This document shows, one piece after another, positions 55,025 through 63,366 of a DNA stretch of 64,000 nucleotides. Each line of letters begins with the position of its first letter. Positions within the stretch are counted from its first letter, which is position 1. The notes under the pieces were generated by a model. That model searched no databases, was not told where the DNA came from, and worked only from the letters and a program-made list of their open reading frames with translations. This DNA comes from Mucilaginibacter sp. Bleaf8 (GTDB taxonomy: Bacteria > Bacteroidota > Bacteroidia > Sphingobacteriales > Sphingobacteriaceae), in contig NZ_JAHBBK010000001.1 of the NCBI RefSeq assembly GCF_018390515.1, forward strand, positions 186,001-250,000, written 5' to 3'. The position numbers and the translations under genes were made by a program.

Positions 55025-56998
55025 ATGTTTCGGAGATTTTTTATAGCCGTTCTTTCCCTCCTTATTTGTCTGCCAGGCTGGTGCGCTACAATGTCTTCTT
55101 TTAACTATCCTCCCGATACGCTAAACCACAAGAAGCTTACTATTAAAGATTATGACCGGTTGATAAGCTACTACCGGTATTACAAGCCCGATTCTGCCGT
55201 TTACCTGGCTAAGCAAGGTATCATATTTTCGCGGCAATGCCGTAATGACAGTGGCGTAGCAGTAATGCTCAACCAACTGGGCATGATCGACGATAACTTT
55301 GGCCGTTTTGAAGAATCGCGCGATAAATATTTGCAGGCACTGGCTATTTACCAGCGGGCACACAACGTAAAAGGTATCAGTGTTGAAACTATTCGGCTGG
55401 GCGTGGTGGAGTTACGTAAGGGGAACTATGATAAGGCCATAGGCTATTTCCTGCATGCACTTAAAGTAAGCGAACAAGGAAAGAATGCAACCGGAAAGAT
55501 GGAGGCCTATTTAACCTTGGCCGAGGGGTATATGGGCCAGCGTAAATACGATGTTGCGTTAACCTATCTGAATAAAGCAGAAGCATTGAACGAAACGTTG
55601 CCATTCTCTAACTTATCGCTCAATATCTATAATAACTATGGTGTAATTTATCGCGAAACCGGTGATTATCCACAGGCTATAGCTTATCTGCAAAAAGGGA
55701 TTGGCTTAAGCACCTTACCCCAGTATCAGGGTCTTAATATTACGTTAACCAATAATTTGGCAAAGGTATACAGTAAGTTAGGAGACAGAAATAGGAGCAT
55801 TGATCTCCAAGAAGCAGCTTTGGCCAAGGCACGCAAAATCCACAACTATTTGCGTGAGCTGCAAACGCTTACCGGGCTGGCCGATACGTATAGCAAGCTC
55901 AATCCGACAAAGGCAATCGCTTATTTAAAACAAGCCCAAGAACTGGTAAAAGAAAAAGGATCGCGCAAGCAGGAGATGGAGGTGCTCAATGATTTAGCTG
56001 CTATATACAAAGCGCAAAAGAATTACCTGGATGCGCTTATGGCCAAAGAGCAGGAGCATACCATAGCTGATAGCTTTTACTATCAGCATATGTCAAGACA
56101 GATAACCAGCTTACAATCAGCGTATGAACTACAGCGTTCTGAAGCTAAAGTTAAAGAGCTGAAGCTGATTAACAGTCGTGATGAACTACAGCGAAACCTG
56201 ATTTTACTGGTTACGGTTAGTTGCCTGGTGATATTGATCATTGTGTGCTTGTCACTGTATCGCAGTAACAAATTGAATAAGCTTTTGAATTCAGCAAACG
56301 TTAGTTTGAAGGAATCCAACACCGTTAAGGATAAGCTGTTTTCGGTATTGGCACATGATTTACGCGCGCCCTTTGCATCGATTATTGATATGCTTTATTT
56401 TATTAACGACGATGATATAACTGATGAAGAACGTAGCGGTATGATTGATAAGCTGGCTCTAACCAGCAGCGCCTCTCTCGAGACGCTTAATATGCTGCTG
56501 CGCTGGGGACAGATGCAAATTAAGGGTGTGAAAGTTAACCCGGATAAGGTAAAACCCCAGATGGTATTTGAACGAAGCCTGGCATTATTGTCTTCCGCTG
56601 CCGAGAAAAAGCAGATAAATATTCAGGAGCAGATTCCGGCAGGCACAAAACTGTTAACAGACCCCGATCATTTTGAATTTGTAATACGCAACCTGCTGTC
56701 TAATGCCATTAAGTTTACGCCAACGGGCGGCACTATTACCGTGGGATGTGAAGTGCAAGTTAATAACAAGCTGGAATTTTGGGTTAGCGATACCGGCGTT
56801 GGAATTGCGCCGGAGCGTATGACCAACTTGTTCAACATAACCAGTGTAAGTACCCCCGGCACGAATAATGAAACAGGTACCGCACTTGGCTTGGTTATGT
56901 GTAAGGAGTTTGTTGAAGCTAACGATGGAAGCATTTGGGTAGAGAGTGAACTGGGTAAGGGATCGGTGTTTAAATTTACCTTGCCTTACAGAATTTAA
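55025..56998 (+). CDS. TPR-containing sensor histidine kinase
   Basis: A 657-residue membrane kinase. Signal/first hydrophobic segment MFRRFFIAVLSLLICLPGWC, then a periplasmic array of TPR-like helices (about 60-370; for example LQALAIYQRAHN, AIAYLQKGIGL), one membrane helix (about 392-412, LILLVTVSCLVILIIVCLSL), a coiled linker, HisKA with phospho-His in LAHDLRAPF, and HATPase_c with NLLSNAIKFTPTGG, VSDTGVGI and GTALGLVMCKEF. An in-frame TTG at 55016 is rejected. No response regulator is encoded nearby, so it is an orphan kinase. It is divergent from the MG2/plug gene. Confidence 0.92.
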   Translation: MFRRFFIAVLSLLICLPGWCATMSSFNYPPDTLNHKKLTIKDYDRLISYYRYYKPDSAVYLAKQGIIFSRQCRNDSGVAVMLNQLGMIDDNFGRFEESRDKYLQALAIYQRAHNVKGISVETIRLGVVELRKGNYDKAIGYFLHALKVSEQGKNATGKMEAYLTLAEGYMGQRKYDVALTYLNKAEALNETLPFSNLSLNIYNNYGVIYRETGDYPQAIAYLQKGIGLSTLPQYQGLNITLTNNLAKVYSKLGDRNRSIDLQEAALAKARKIHNYLRELQTLTGLADTYSKLNPTKAIAYLKQAQELVKEKGSRKQEMEVLNDLAAIYKAQKNYLDALMAKEQEHTIADSFYYQHMSRQITSLQSAYELQRSEAKVKELKLINSRDELQRNLILLVTVSCLVILIIVCLSLYRSNKLNKLLNSANVSLKESNTVKDKLFSVLAHDLRAPFASIIDMLYFINDDDITDEERSGMIDKLALTSSASLETLNMLLRWGQMQIKGVKVNPDKVKPQMVFERSLALLSSAAEKKQINIQEQIPAGTKLLTDPDHFEFVIRNLLSNAIKFTPTGGTITVGCEVQVNNKLEFWVSDTGVGIAPERMTNLFNITSVSTPGTNNETGTALGLVMCKEFVEANDGSIWVESELGKGSVFKFTLPYRI

Positions 56999-56999
56999 T

Positions 57000-57034
57000 A
57001 AGAAAGGCACATTGTTTATCAATGTGCCTTTCTT
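57000..57034. terminator. Bidirectional terminator between kinase gene and lysC
   Basis: A perfect 15-bp inverted repeat AAGAAAGGCACATTG and its complement encloses a 5-base loop between the converging stops. Confidence 0.93.
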
Positions 57035-57065
57035 ATTGACTTTATATATCACTCACATGGTGAAA

Positions 57066-58331
57066 CTATAGAGCTTTATTTAATACTACCTGCGCTGTAT
57101 TACGGCTTAATTGTTCCAAAAGAATAGTGTGTCCTTGTGTAACTTCATCTAACGCGGCCGATTGATAATGCCTCAAGGTAACCAGCTTTAAGTTATTGTT
57201 ATACTTATAGTTATAATTTAAACTTAAAGGTTCAACCAAGCTCTTAAAGCGCTCCTCATCGTAATCAAAACAAACAGATAGGCTTAGGGCCGATGTTTGT
57301 ACCACATTGACCTTGATATGGTTTTCGGCAAACAGCCGGTATACATCGCTCAGGTGGTTCTCATTAATGAATGAATAGTCTTTTGCCGAGATAGAGAGCA
57401 ACACCTGATTGTCTTTTACAATTACAATAGCTTTTTCAAATTGCTGCTTACCCATAGCTTTAATCACCGTACCCGGCGCATCCGGGTCATTAAATGATTT
57501 TACACACAACGGTATATTTGCGTTCTGCAGCGGTTTAATGGTTTTGGGGTGAATAACGCTTGCTCCGTAATAGGTCATTTCAATAGCTTCGGTATACGAT
57601 AATTCTTCGAACTTAACCGTATCATTGAACAGCTTAGGATCTGCATTCAATATACCCGGAACATCTTTCCAGGCAGTAACCGATTCCGCTTGCAGGCACG
57701 ATGCAAAAATAGAAGCGGTATAATCCGAACCCTCACGTCCAAGTGTCGTCGTGAAGTTTTCTGATGTGCCACCTAAAAAACCCTGCGTTACCACGATGTT
57801 ATTGGCCAACATGCTGGGGATATCCTGCTGTATTGATTGCTTTGTTTTGCTCCAGTCAACCAACCCTTCGCGGTAAGTATTGTCGGTATGTATATACCCG
57901 CGTACATCCAGCCACTGGCTTTTAGCGCCTGCCTTATTTAGGTAAGCATTTACAATACGGGTAGACAATAATTCGCCGATAGAAACCAGCTGGTCGTAAA
58001 TAAAGTCGTAGCTATCCTGCGGTTCGTCTTCCAGCATCCAGTCAATCTCCACAAATGTGTTGGCTACTTCGTCAAAAACCACATCGCCGTTATCAAAAAG
58101 CTCGTGAAGAATTTGATAGTGGTATGCTTTAACGTCTTCGTAAATTTCATTTACATCGTCAGCTTGCGTATAATAAGCTTTAGTCAACTTTTCAAGCGCA
58201 TTGGTAGTTTTACCCATGGCGGATACAACGATCAGCAACTGCTCGTTTTTATATCTGCTTACTATCTGTGCCAGGTTGGCTACACCTGCTGCATCCTTAA
58301 CTGATGCCCCTCCGAATTTAAAAACCAGCAT
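57066..58331 (-). CDS. lysC: Aspartate kinase
   Basis: It phosphorylates aspartate in the first step to lysine, threonine, methionine and diaminopimelate. The 421-residue protein has the kinase core (KFGGASVKDAAGVANLA; LLIVVSAMGKTTNALEKL; TTLGREGSDYTASIFA) and C-terminal ACT domains (about 300-421, VLLSISAKDYSFI and VNVVQTSALSLSVCFD), where feedback amino acids bind. Its ATG directly abuts the stop of the upstream DUF3298 gene. It is the last gene of a four-gene unit starting with yggS. Confidence 0.92.
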   Translation of the reverse strand: MLVFKFGGASVKDAAGVANLAQIVSRYKNEQLLIVVSAMGKTTNALEKLTKAYYTQADDVNEIYEDVKAYHYQILHELFDNGDVVFDEVANTFVEIDWMLEDEPQDSYDFIYDQLVSIGELLSTRIVNAYLNKAGAKSQWLDVRGYIHTDNTYREGLVDWSKTKQSIQQDIPSMLANNIVVTQGFLGGTSENFTTTLGREGSDYTASIFASCLQAESVTAWKDVPGILNADPKLFNDTVKFEELSYTEAIEMTYYGASVIHPKTIKPLQNANIPLCVKSFNDPDAPGTVIKAMGKQQFEKAIVIVKDNQVLLSISAKDYSFINENHLSDVYRLFAENHIKVNVVQTSALSLSVCFDYDEERFKSLVEPLSLNYNYKYNNNLKLVTLRHYQSAALDEVTQGHTILLEQLSRNTAQVVLNKAL

Positions 58332-59135
58332 TTATTTAGTATATCGGGCTAAAACTGTATTAGGTTGAATAATGGATTTGATCTGCTCATATGGTATCTC
58401 CACAGTTGTCACATCTGCAGCATTCGGCTTGATTTCTCCGCGGTTGTAGAAAAACTTAAGACCGATAGGCGTGATCAAAAAGTTGTTGTTCAGGCTAAAC
58501 TTACCATTAGCAAAGAAGTAATCATTGCTAAGCGTAGCGGTTGGCGTTAAGTTTTCCTGCTTTCTGAAAATTTTTTCAGCGGCAGTAGTTAGTGTTGTTT
58601 CGTAACCTGGTTTTAGAATATCAGCAAGTGTGATTTTTTTACGTGCCTGCGTGTTCCAGTTTAAATAGGTGGTTCGCGAGGTACCATGTGCGCCACCCAT
58701 ATATTCATAACCGCTAAATTCTACACCCAGCAGGCTCGAATCCTGTACCACAATATTGGCTTGGGTTGTTAATTCAAACTTGCCTTTCCAATCAGGATTA
58801 CTTTTCTTATAGACCTTATAATCTTCCAAATAATACCATGTTAAACGCTGCAGGCCAGCAGCACCCTTTGCTCTGTCAAAATGCGTTGCTACGTTTACCA
58901 TAATACTATCATTTAGCAACGGCTGGCCTTCAAACTTGGGATACTTGAATTCTGCCGTGGTGCAACTGCTGTCTGGTTTGGTTCCGCAATCGTCAGCTTT
59001 GCTTTTCACGTTCAAATACTGGTAAGTAAGGGTATCTGACCAGATATCGGCACGCGGCGTTTTGGCTTTGTTATTAAAACAAGAGCTCAGTCCGGCAAAT
59101 GCTAACCCAAGCAAGGGCAAATATTTATTTCTCAT
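58332..59135 (-). CDS. DUF3298-type (RsiV-like) lipoprotein
   Basis: A 267-residue lipoprotein with lipobox LSSC (Cys19). A DUF4163-like N-terminal half (about 55-140) precedes a DUF3298 domain (about 155-260) with YEYMGGAHGTSRTTYLNW, ITLADILKPGYE and FNRGEIKP-like FFYNRGEIKPNAAD. The family includes the lysozyme-sensing region of RsiV, but no sigma factor is adjacent. It overlaps the GNAT gene start by 11 bases and touches lysC, so it is translationally coupled to both. Confidence 0.85.
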   Translation of the reverse strand: MRNKYLPLLGLAFAGLSSCFNNKAKTPRADIWSDTLTYQYLNVKSKADDCGTKPDSSCTTAEFKYPKFEGQPLLNDSIMVNVATHFDRAKGAAGLQRLTWYYLEDYKVYKKSNPDWKGKFELTTQANIVVQDSSLLGVEFSGYEYMGGAHGTSRTTYLNWNTQARKKITLADILKPGYETTLTTAAEKIFRKQENLTPTATLSNDYFFANGKFSLNNNFLITPIGLKFFYNRGEIKPNAADVTTVEIPYEQIKSIIQPNTVLARYTK

Positions 59136-59607
59136 AGCTTTGATGTTCTAACAATTGTTCTTTGGATAGCGAAGCGTTTAGCCAGCCCGTGTCAATCAAT
59201 GCGTTGTATTTTCGGTAAAAGTTGAGCGCAGGCTGGTTCCAATCCAGCACCTGCCACACCATGCCGCTAAAGCCCATTTCCTGCGCTTCCTGAATCAGGC
59301 GGTCAAACAGTTGCTTACCAATGCCACGGCCACGCATACCTTCGGTTACAATTAAGTCTTCGAGGTATAAACGGCTGCCTTTCCAGGTGGAGTAACGCAC
59401 ATAGTATAAAGCAAAGCCTACAATAAAGTTATCTACTTCGGCAACAAACGCCTTCCAAACAGGTTGATGGCCAAAACCGGCGTCTTCAAATTCCTGCAAA
59501 GTTACCGTAACTTCTTGCGGGGCCTTTTCATATAGCGCCAGCTCGTGTATCAGGTCGAGCAGGCGGGGGCAGTCTTCTTTTTTTGCTAATCTTAAATGTA
59601 CCTGCAT
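59125..59607 (-). CDS. GNAT family N-acetyltransferase
   Basis: A 160-residue acetyl-CoA-dependent transferase of the spermidine/thialysine acetyltransferase-like group. Motif A, for CoA binding, is EGMRGRGIGKQLFDRL. LRLAKKEDCPRLLDLIHELA opens the protein, and YLEDLIVTE and WNQPALNFYRKYNA follow family order. It lies one base after yggS and overlaps the next gene. Confidence 0.92.
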   Translation of the reverse strand: MQVHLRLAKKEDCPRLLDLIHELALYEKAPQEVTVTLQEFEDAGFGHQPVWKAFVAEVDNFIVGFALYYVRYSTWKGSRLYLEDLIVTEGMRGRGIGKQLFDRLIQEAQEMGFSGMVWQVLDWNQPALNFYRKYNALIDTGWLNASLSKEQLLEHQSYEK

Positions 59608-59608
59608 A

Positions 59609-60298
59609 TCAATTATTTTTCCAGTGCTTTATTACCCGCTCGCCAAAAATAGTGCTACCCACACGAATCATGGTGCTGCCTTGTTCAATGGCTATCTTGT
59701 AGTCGGATGACATACCCATAGAAAGCGTATCAAAATCATCGTCATTCTTGAAATAGCTTTGGCTCAAGCCGTCAAAAAAGCTGTCCAATTCATAAAACTC
59801 TTCTTTGATCTGTTTTTCGTTATCCGTATTGGTAGCAATACCCATTAAACCGCGTATACGTACATTCTTTAATGCCGCAAATTCTTCCGAACGCACCAGT
59901 TCAATCACTTCATCAAAACCTAAACCGAACTTGGTTTCCTCATCGGCAATATAAACTTCCAGCAGGCAGTCAATAATGCGGTTATGTTTTAGAGCATGCT
60001 TGTTAATCTCCTGCAAAACTTTCAGACTATCAACCGACTGGATCATGCTGATAAACGGTGCTATGTATTTTACCTTGTTGGTTTGCAGGTGCCCAATCAG
60101 GTGCCATTCAATATCTTTGGGCAGTTGTTCATACTTTTCAACCAGTTCCTGAACCTGGTTTTCGCCAAATGCACGTAACCCGGCATCGTAAGCGGTTTGT
60201 ATATCCTCAACCGGCTTGGTTTTAGATACGGCAACCAGCGTTACATTAATTCCGTCCATCTCGCTTTTAAGGCGTTTAATATTATCGGTAATGCTCAT
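59609..60298 (-). CDS. YggS family PLP-binding homeostasis protein
   Basis: A 229-residue alanine-racemase-fold protein that holds pyridoxal phosphate but has no known catalytic activity in the family. PLP Lys lies in TLVAVSKTKPVEDI. AFGENQVQELVEKYE, WHLIGHLQTNK, LMGIATNT, LSMGMSSDYKIAIEQGSTMI (motif shortened) and RVGSTIFGER follow canonical order. First gene of the yggS-GNAT-DUF3298-lysC unit and divergent from the DUF4296 gene. Confidence 0.94.
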   Translation of the reverse strand: MSITDNIKRLKSEMDGINVTLVAVSKTKPVEDIQTAYDAGLRAFGENQVQELVEKYEQLPKDIEWHLIGHLQTNKVKYIAPFISMIQSVDSLKVLQEINKHALKHNRIIDCLLEVYIADEETKFGLGFDEVIELVRSEEFAALKNVRIRGLMGIATNTDNEKQIKEEFYELDSFFDGLSQSYFKNDDDFDTLSMGMSSDYKIAIEQGSTMIRVGSTIFGERVIKHWKNN

Positions 60299-60305
60299 TT
60301 ATGCG

Positions 60306-60313
60306 TAATTTTG
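60306..60313 (+). promoter_or_regulatory. Candidate -7 element TAATTTTG before the DUF4296 gene
   Basis: It matches TAnnTTTG and lies 29 bases before the ATG at 60343, in the 44-base divergent gap with yggS. No -33 TTG is evident at the right distance. Confidence 0.35.
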
Positions 60314-60342
60314 CAGTCTAATTAAAGTCGCTAAATTACAGA

Positions 60343-60720
60343 ATGCGTATATATATCATCTTGTTTTTTTTAGCTCCGGTTATTTTGCTTTCCTGTAAAG
60401 GAAACGAAACACCGCCGGGCATACTCGACAAGGAGCAAATGGCCGCCCTACTGGTAGACGTACATACCATTGACGGTGCATTGGCTACAGTGCCGCAGTT
60501 TCCGGATACCTTATACAAATATGGTATGGGCAAATATTTAAATGTGTTTAAACAACATCATACCGATAGCGCTCAATTTAAAAAGAGCTTTAAATATTAC
60601 GTCAACAAACCCGATCAGCTTGATGCTGTTTATGATGATGTGATTAACCGGTTAAACCAAAAAACTGATTCCGTTAACAAAGTAGTATCTAAAGTGCCTA
60701 ATGCTGTACCCGCAAAATAG
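60343..60720 (+). CDS. DUF4296 lipoprotein
   Basis: A 125-residue lipoprotein with lipobox LLSC (Cys18). The mostly helical domain has ILDKEQMAALLVDVHTIDGA and KYLNVFKQHHTDSAQFKKSFKYY (shortened), which I recognise as DUF4296, restricted to Bacteroidota. The last 20 bases overlap the start of mutS2. Function unknown. Confidence 0.85.
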   Translation: MRIYIILFFLAPVILLSCKGNETPPGILDKEQMAALLVDVHTIDGALATVPQFPDTLYKYGMGKYLNVFKQHHTDSAQFKKSFKYYVNKPDQLDAVYDDVINRLNQKTDSVNKVVSKVPNAVPAK

Positions 60721-63070
60721 TGCCGATAAACTGGGCTTTAATGAAGTTAAGGAACTTATTAAAGCGCATTGCCTGAGCACCATGGGCCAACAGATGGTGG
60801 ATAAGATACAGGTAATGAATAATTTTGACCAGATACATAAGTTTCTGAGTCAGGCCCAAGAGTTTAAGAACATTCTGCTTAATGATGCCGCGCTGCCCAT
60901 TAATAACTTTTTTGATATTAAAACGCTCGCGAACAAGGCACGCATAGAAGGTGCTTTTTTATCTGAGGATGAATTTTTCCAGATACAAACATCGCTGGCA
61001 ACGGTATTTGCCGTTATTGGTTATTTCAATGAGCGTGAGGGGCAGTATCCAAATCTGGAAGCGTTGTTCGAGCACTTACCTATCGAAAAAGCAATCTTAA
61101 AAAAGATCGATCAGGTAATTGATCAGAAAGGGAAGATAAGGCCTAATGCTTCGCGCGATTTGATGGAGATTACATCAGGCATTGCCAAAGCAGAGCAGGA
61201 TGCCCGCCGCAAGATAGACCAGATTTTTAAAAGTGCCACCTCGAACGGGTGGACTGCCGACGGAACCCTTACCGTGCGCGATGGTCGTTTATGTATTCCG
61301 TTACTGGCCGAAAATAAAAGAAAGCTAAAGGGGTTTATCCATGATGAATCGGCAACCGGGCAAACGGTGTATATGGAGCCGGAGGAGGTGTTCAGCCTGA
61401 ATAACCGCATCCGCGATCTGGAATTTGAACGCCGTCGGGAAATCGTACGGATACTCACCCAGCTTACGGATGAGCTACGGCCATACGTGCCACTGCTGCT
61501 CTCGTATCACGGCTTGCTTACCAAGCTTGATTTTGTGCGGGCAAAAGCGCTTTTTGCTATTGACATTGAGGCCGATATGCCGCAAGTAGTTAATGAAGCG
61601 CGTATCAGGCTGATCAATGCCCGCCATCCGTTGCTGTTTCTGAGTTTCAAGAAAGAACAAAAAACGGTGGTGCCTTTAAACATGCAGATTGAGGAGCACA
61701 CGCGCATTATCACTGTATCGGGTCCCAACGCTGGCGGTAAATCTGTTTGTATGAAAACCGTTGGTTTGCTGCAAATGATGGTACAGGCCGGCTTGCTGAT
61801 ACCGGCAGACGAGCATAGTACCGCAGGTGTATTTAAGCAGATTTTTGTGGATATAGGTGATGATCAGTCCATTGAAAGTGACTTGAGTACCTATAGTGCT
61901 CACTTGTCAAAAATGAGGCACTTTGTTGAGAATGCCAACGGCAAAACGCTGATTCTGATTGATGAGTTTGGTACCGGTACCGACCCGCAGTTTGGCGGTC
62001 CTATTGCCGAGGCTGTGCTGGAGGCGTTAAATCACAAAAAGGTGAGGGGCATGGTAACTACGCACTACTCCAACCTAAAAGTATTTTCAAGCAATACAGA
62101 AGGCATCGAAAATGCATCGATGCTTTTTGATAACGTACAGATGAAGCCGCTTTACCAACTGGACATTGGTAAGCCAGGCAGCTCTTATGCTTTTGAAATT
62201 GCGCAAAAAATTGGTTTACCACAAAATGTGCTGAATCTGGCCAAAAATAAAATTGGCACCAACCAGAAAAAGGTAGATACACTGTTGGTAGATCTGGAGC
62301 GCGATAAAAAAGAAATTTATGATTCAAAAGTTAAGCTCGACCGTCAACAGAAGCGCTTGAACGATTTGCTGGCCGAAAATGAGAAGCTGAAAGCCTATTT
62401 GGAAGAAAACCAGAAAGCCCTGATACGTGATGCAAAGCAACAGGCTAAAGACATCATAACCAATGCCAATAAACTGGTTGAAAATACAATTGCTGAAATT
62501 AAGAGCAACCAGGCCGATAAGGAGAAAACCCGTGCACTGCGTGAAAATTTGTCTCGCGAAGCGGAAAAGAATACAGTGAAAACGCAGAGTGCAGCACCTA
62601 AGCCATCGTCTGACAGTGAAGAGCTTAAAGCCGGCGACTGGGTGAAACTAACTGATTCGGATACTACAGGGCAAGTAATGGAGATAGCCAAGGATAATGT
62701 AATTATTGCCATAGGCGATTTACGTACCGTTGCCAAGCGCAAGCGCGTACAAAAAATATCCCGTAAGGACGTACCGAAGGATATACGCCGCTCATTCAGC
62801 TCCTCATCAACATCTGATTTAGCTGGCTTTAGTCCCGAAATTGATGTACGTGGTATGCGTGGTGAAGATGCCCTGCATGCTATTGAAAAGCTGATTGACC
62901 GGGCACTGATGATGAGCTTCGGAACGCTCAAAATTATTCATGGCAAAGGCGATGGCATTTTGCGGAAGCTTATACGTGCCTATTTGAAAAAGTATGATCA
63001 GGTGAGCCGTATGGAAGATGAGCATCCAGACAGGGGAGGTGATGGTATCACTTATGTATACCTTAAATAA
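60701..63070 (+). CDS. mutS2: MutS2 family ATPase / Smr endonuclease
   Basis: A 789-residue MutS-core protein without the mismatch-recognition domain. It acts on branched DNA or collided ribosomes depending on the species. The ATPase has Walker A GPNAGGKSV (about 345) and Walker B LILIDEFGTGTDP, preceded by RDGRLCIPLLAENKRKLKG. A coiled-coil region (about 520-610) leads to the KOW-like segment and to the C-terminal Smr domain (EIDVRGMRGEDALHAIEKLI shortened; IIHGKGDGILRKLI). Its ATG lies inside the DUF4296 gene. Confidence 0.95.
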   Translation: MLYPQNSADKLGFNEVKELIKAHCLSTMGQQMVDKIQVMNNFDQIHKFLSQAQEFKNILLNDAALPINNFFDIKTLANKARIEGAFLSEDEFFQIQTSLATVFAVIGYFNEREGQYPNLEALFEHLPIEKAILKKIDQVIDQKGKIRPNASRDLMEITSGIAKAEQDARRKIDQIFKSATSNGWTADGTLTVRDGRLCIPLLAENKRKLKGFIHDESATGQTVYMEPEEVFSLNNRIRDLEFERRREIVRILTQLTDELRPYVPLLLSYHGLLTKLDFVRAKALFAIDIEADMPQVVNEARIRLINARHPLLFLSFKKEQKTVVPLNMQIEEHTRIITVSGPNAGGKSVCMKTVGLLQMMVQAGLLIPADEHSTAGVFKQIFVDIGDDQSIESDLSTYSAHLSKMRHFVENANGKTLILIDEFGTGTDPQFGGPIAEAVLEALNHKKVRGMVTTHYSNLKVFSSNTEGIENASMLFDNVQMKPLYQLDIGKPGSSYAFEIAQKIGLPQNVLNLAKNKIGTNQKKVDTLLVDLERDKKEIYDSKVKLDRQQKRLNDLLAENEKLKAYLEENQKALIRDAKQQAKDIITNANKLVENTIAEIKSNQADKEKTRALRENLSREAEKNTVKTQSAAPKPSSDSEELKAGDWVKLTDSDTTGQVMEIAKDNVIIAIGDLRTVAKRKRVQKISRKDVPKDIRRSFSSSSTSDLAGFSPEIDVRGMRGEDALHAIEKLIDRALMMSFGTLKIIHGKGDGILRKLIRAYLKKYDQVSRMEDEHPDRGGDGITYVYLK

Positions 63071-63091
63071 ACTTTTTAAGTTATTACTTTC

Positions 63092-63127
63092 AAGGCCTTA
63101 TGCTACAATTGTATGAGGCCTTTTTTT
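63092..63127 (+). terminator. Terminator after mutS2
   Basis: A stem of AAGGCCTTATGC with GTATGAGGCCTT (two G-T type pairs) and a 6-base loop is followed by seven T in total. Confidence 0.8.
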
Positions 63128-63142
63128 ATAGATAATGGGAGA

Positions 63143-63283
63143 CTACCGTTCAGGACATTTTTTGCAGCGTTTACCTTTTTGGTACTTTTTGCAGCATTTT
63201 TTGTTTACACAATCCAACTGAAAGCTGAATGTCTTTAATATCTGTAGCTCCTGTGCGGAGTATTCGGTAGCATTATTTGTCAT
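63143..63283 (-). CDS. Small cysteine-rich protein of 46 residues
   Basis: A complete minus-strand frame (ATG at 63283, TAG at 63143). The N-terminal half is acidic-neutral and helical-looking (EYSAQELQILKTFSFQL). The C-terminal half is strongly basic and carries five Cys at 25, 30, 31, 40 and 43 (DCVNKKCCKKYQKGKRCKKC, 20 residues), an arrangement that could bind zinc or nucleic acid. The Cys/Lys clustering and complete frame argue for a real gene. It is convergent with mutS2. Function unknown. Confidence 0.65.
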   Translation of the reverse strand: MTNNATEYSAQELQILKTFSFQLDCVNKKCCKKYQKGKRCKKCPER

Positions 63284-63366
63284 CACTTCACTGATTCAAT
63301 TTCTACGCAAAGGTAATTTATAATAAATCTAAATAAAAGGGTTGTTAATAAATAAATCAGCCAATA

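Noticed and set aside
62395..62931. 178-codon minus-strand frame inside mutS2
   Set aside because: Low-complexity Ser-rich translation opposite a fully motif-supported gene.
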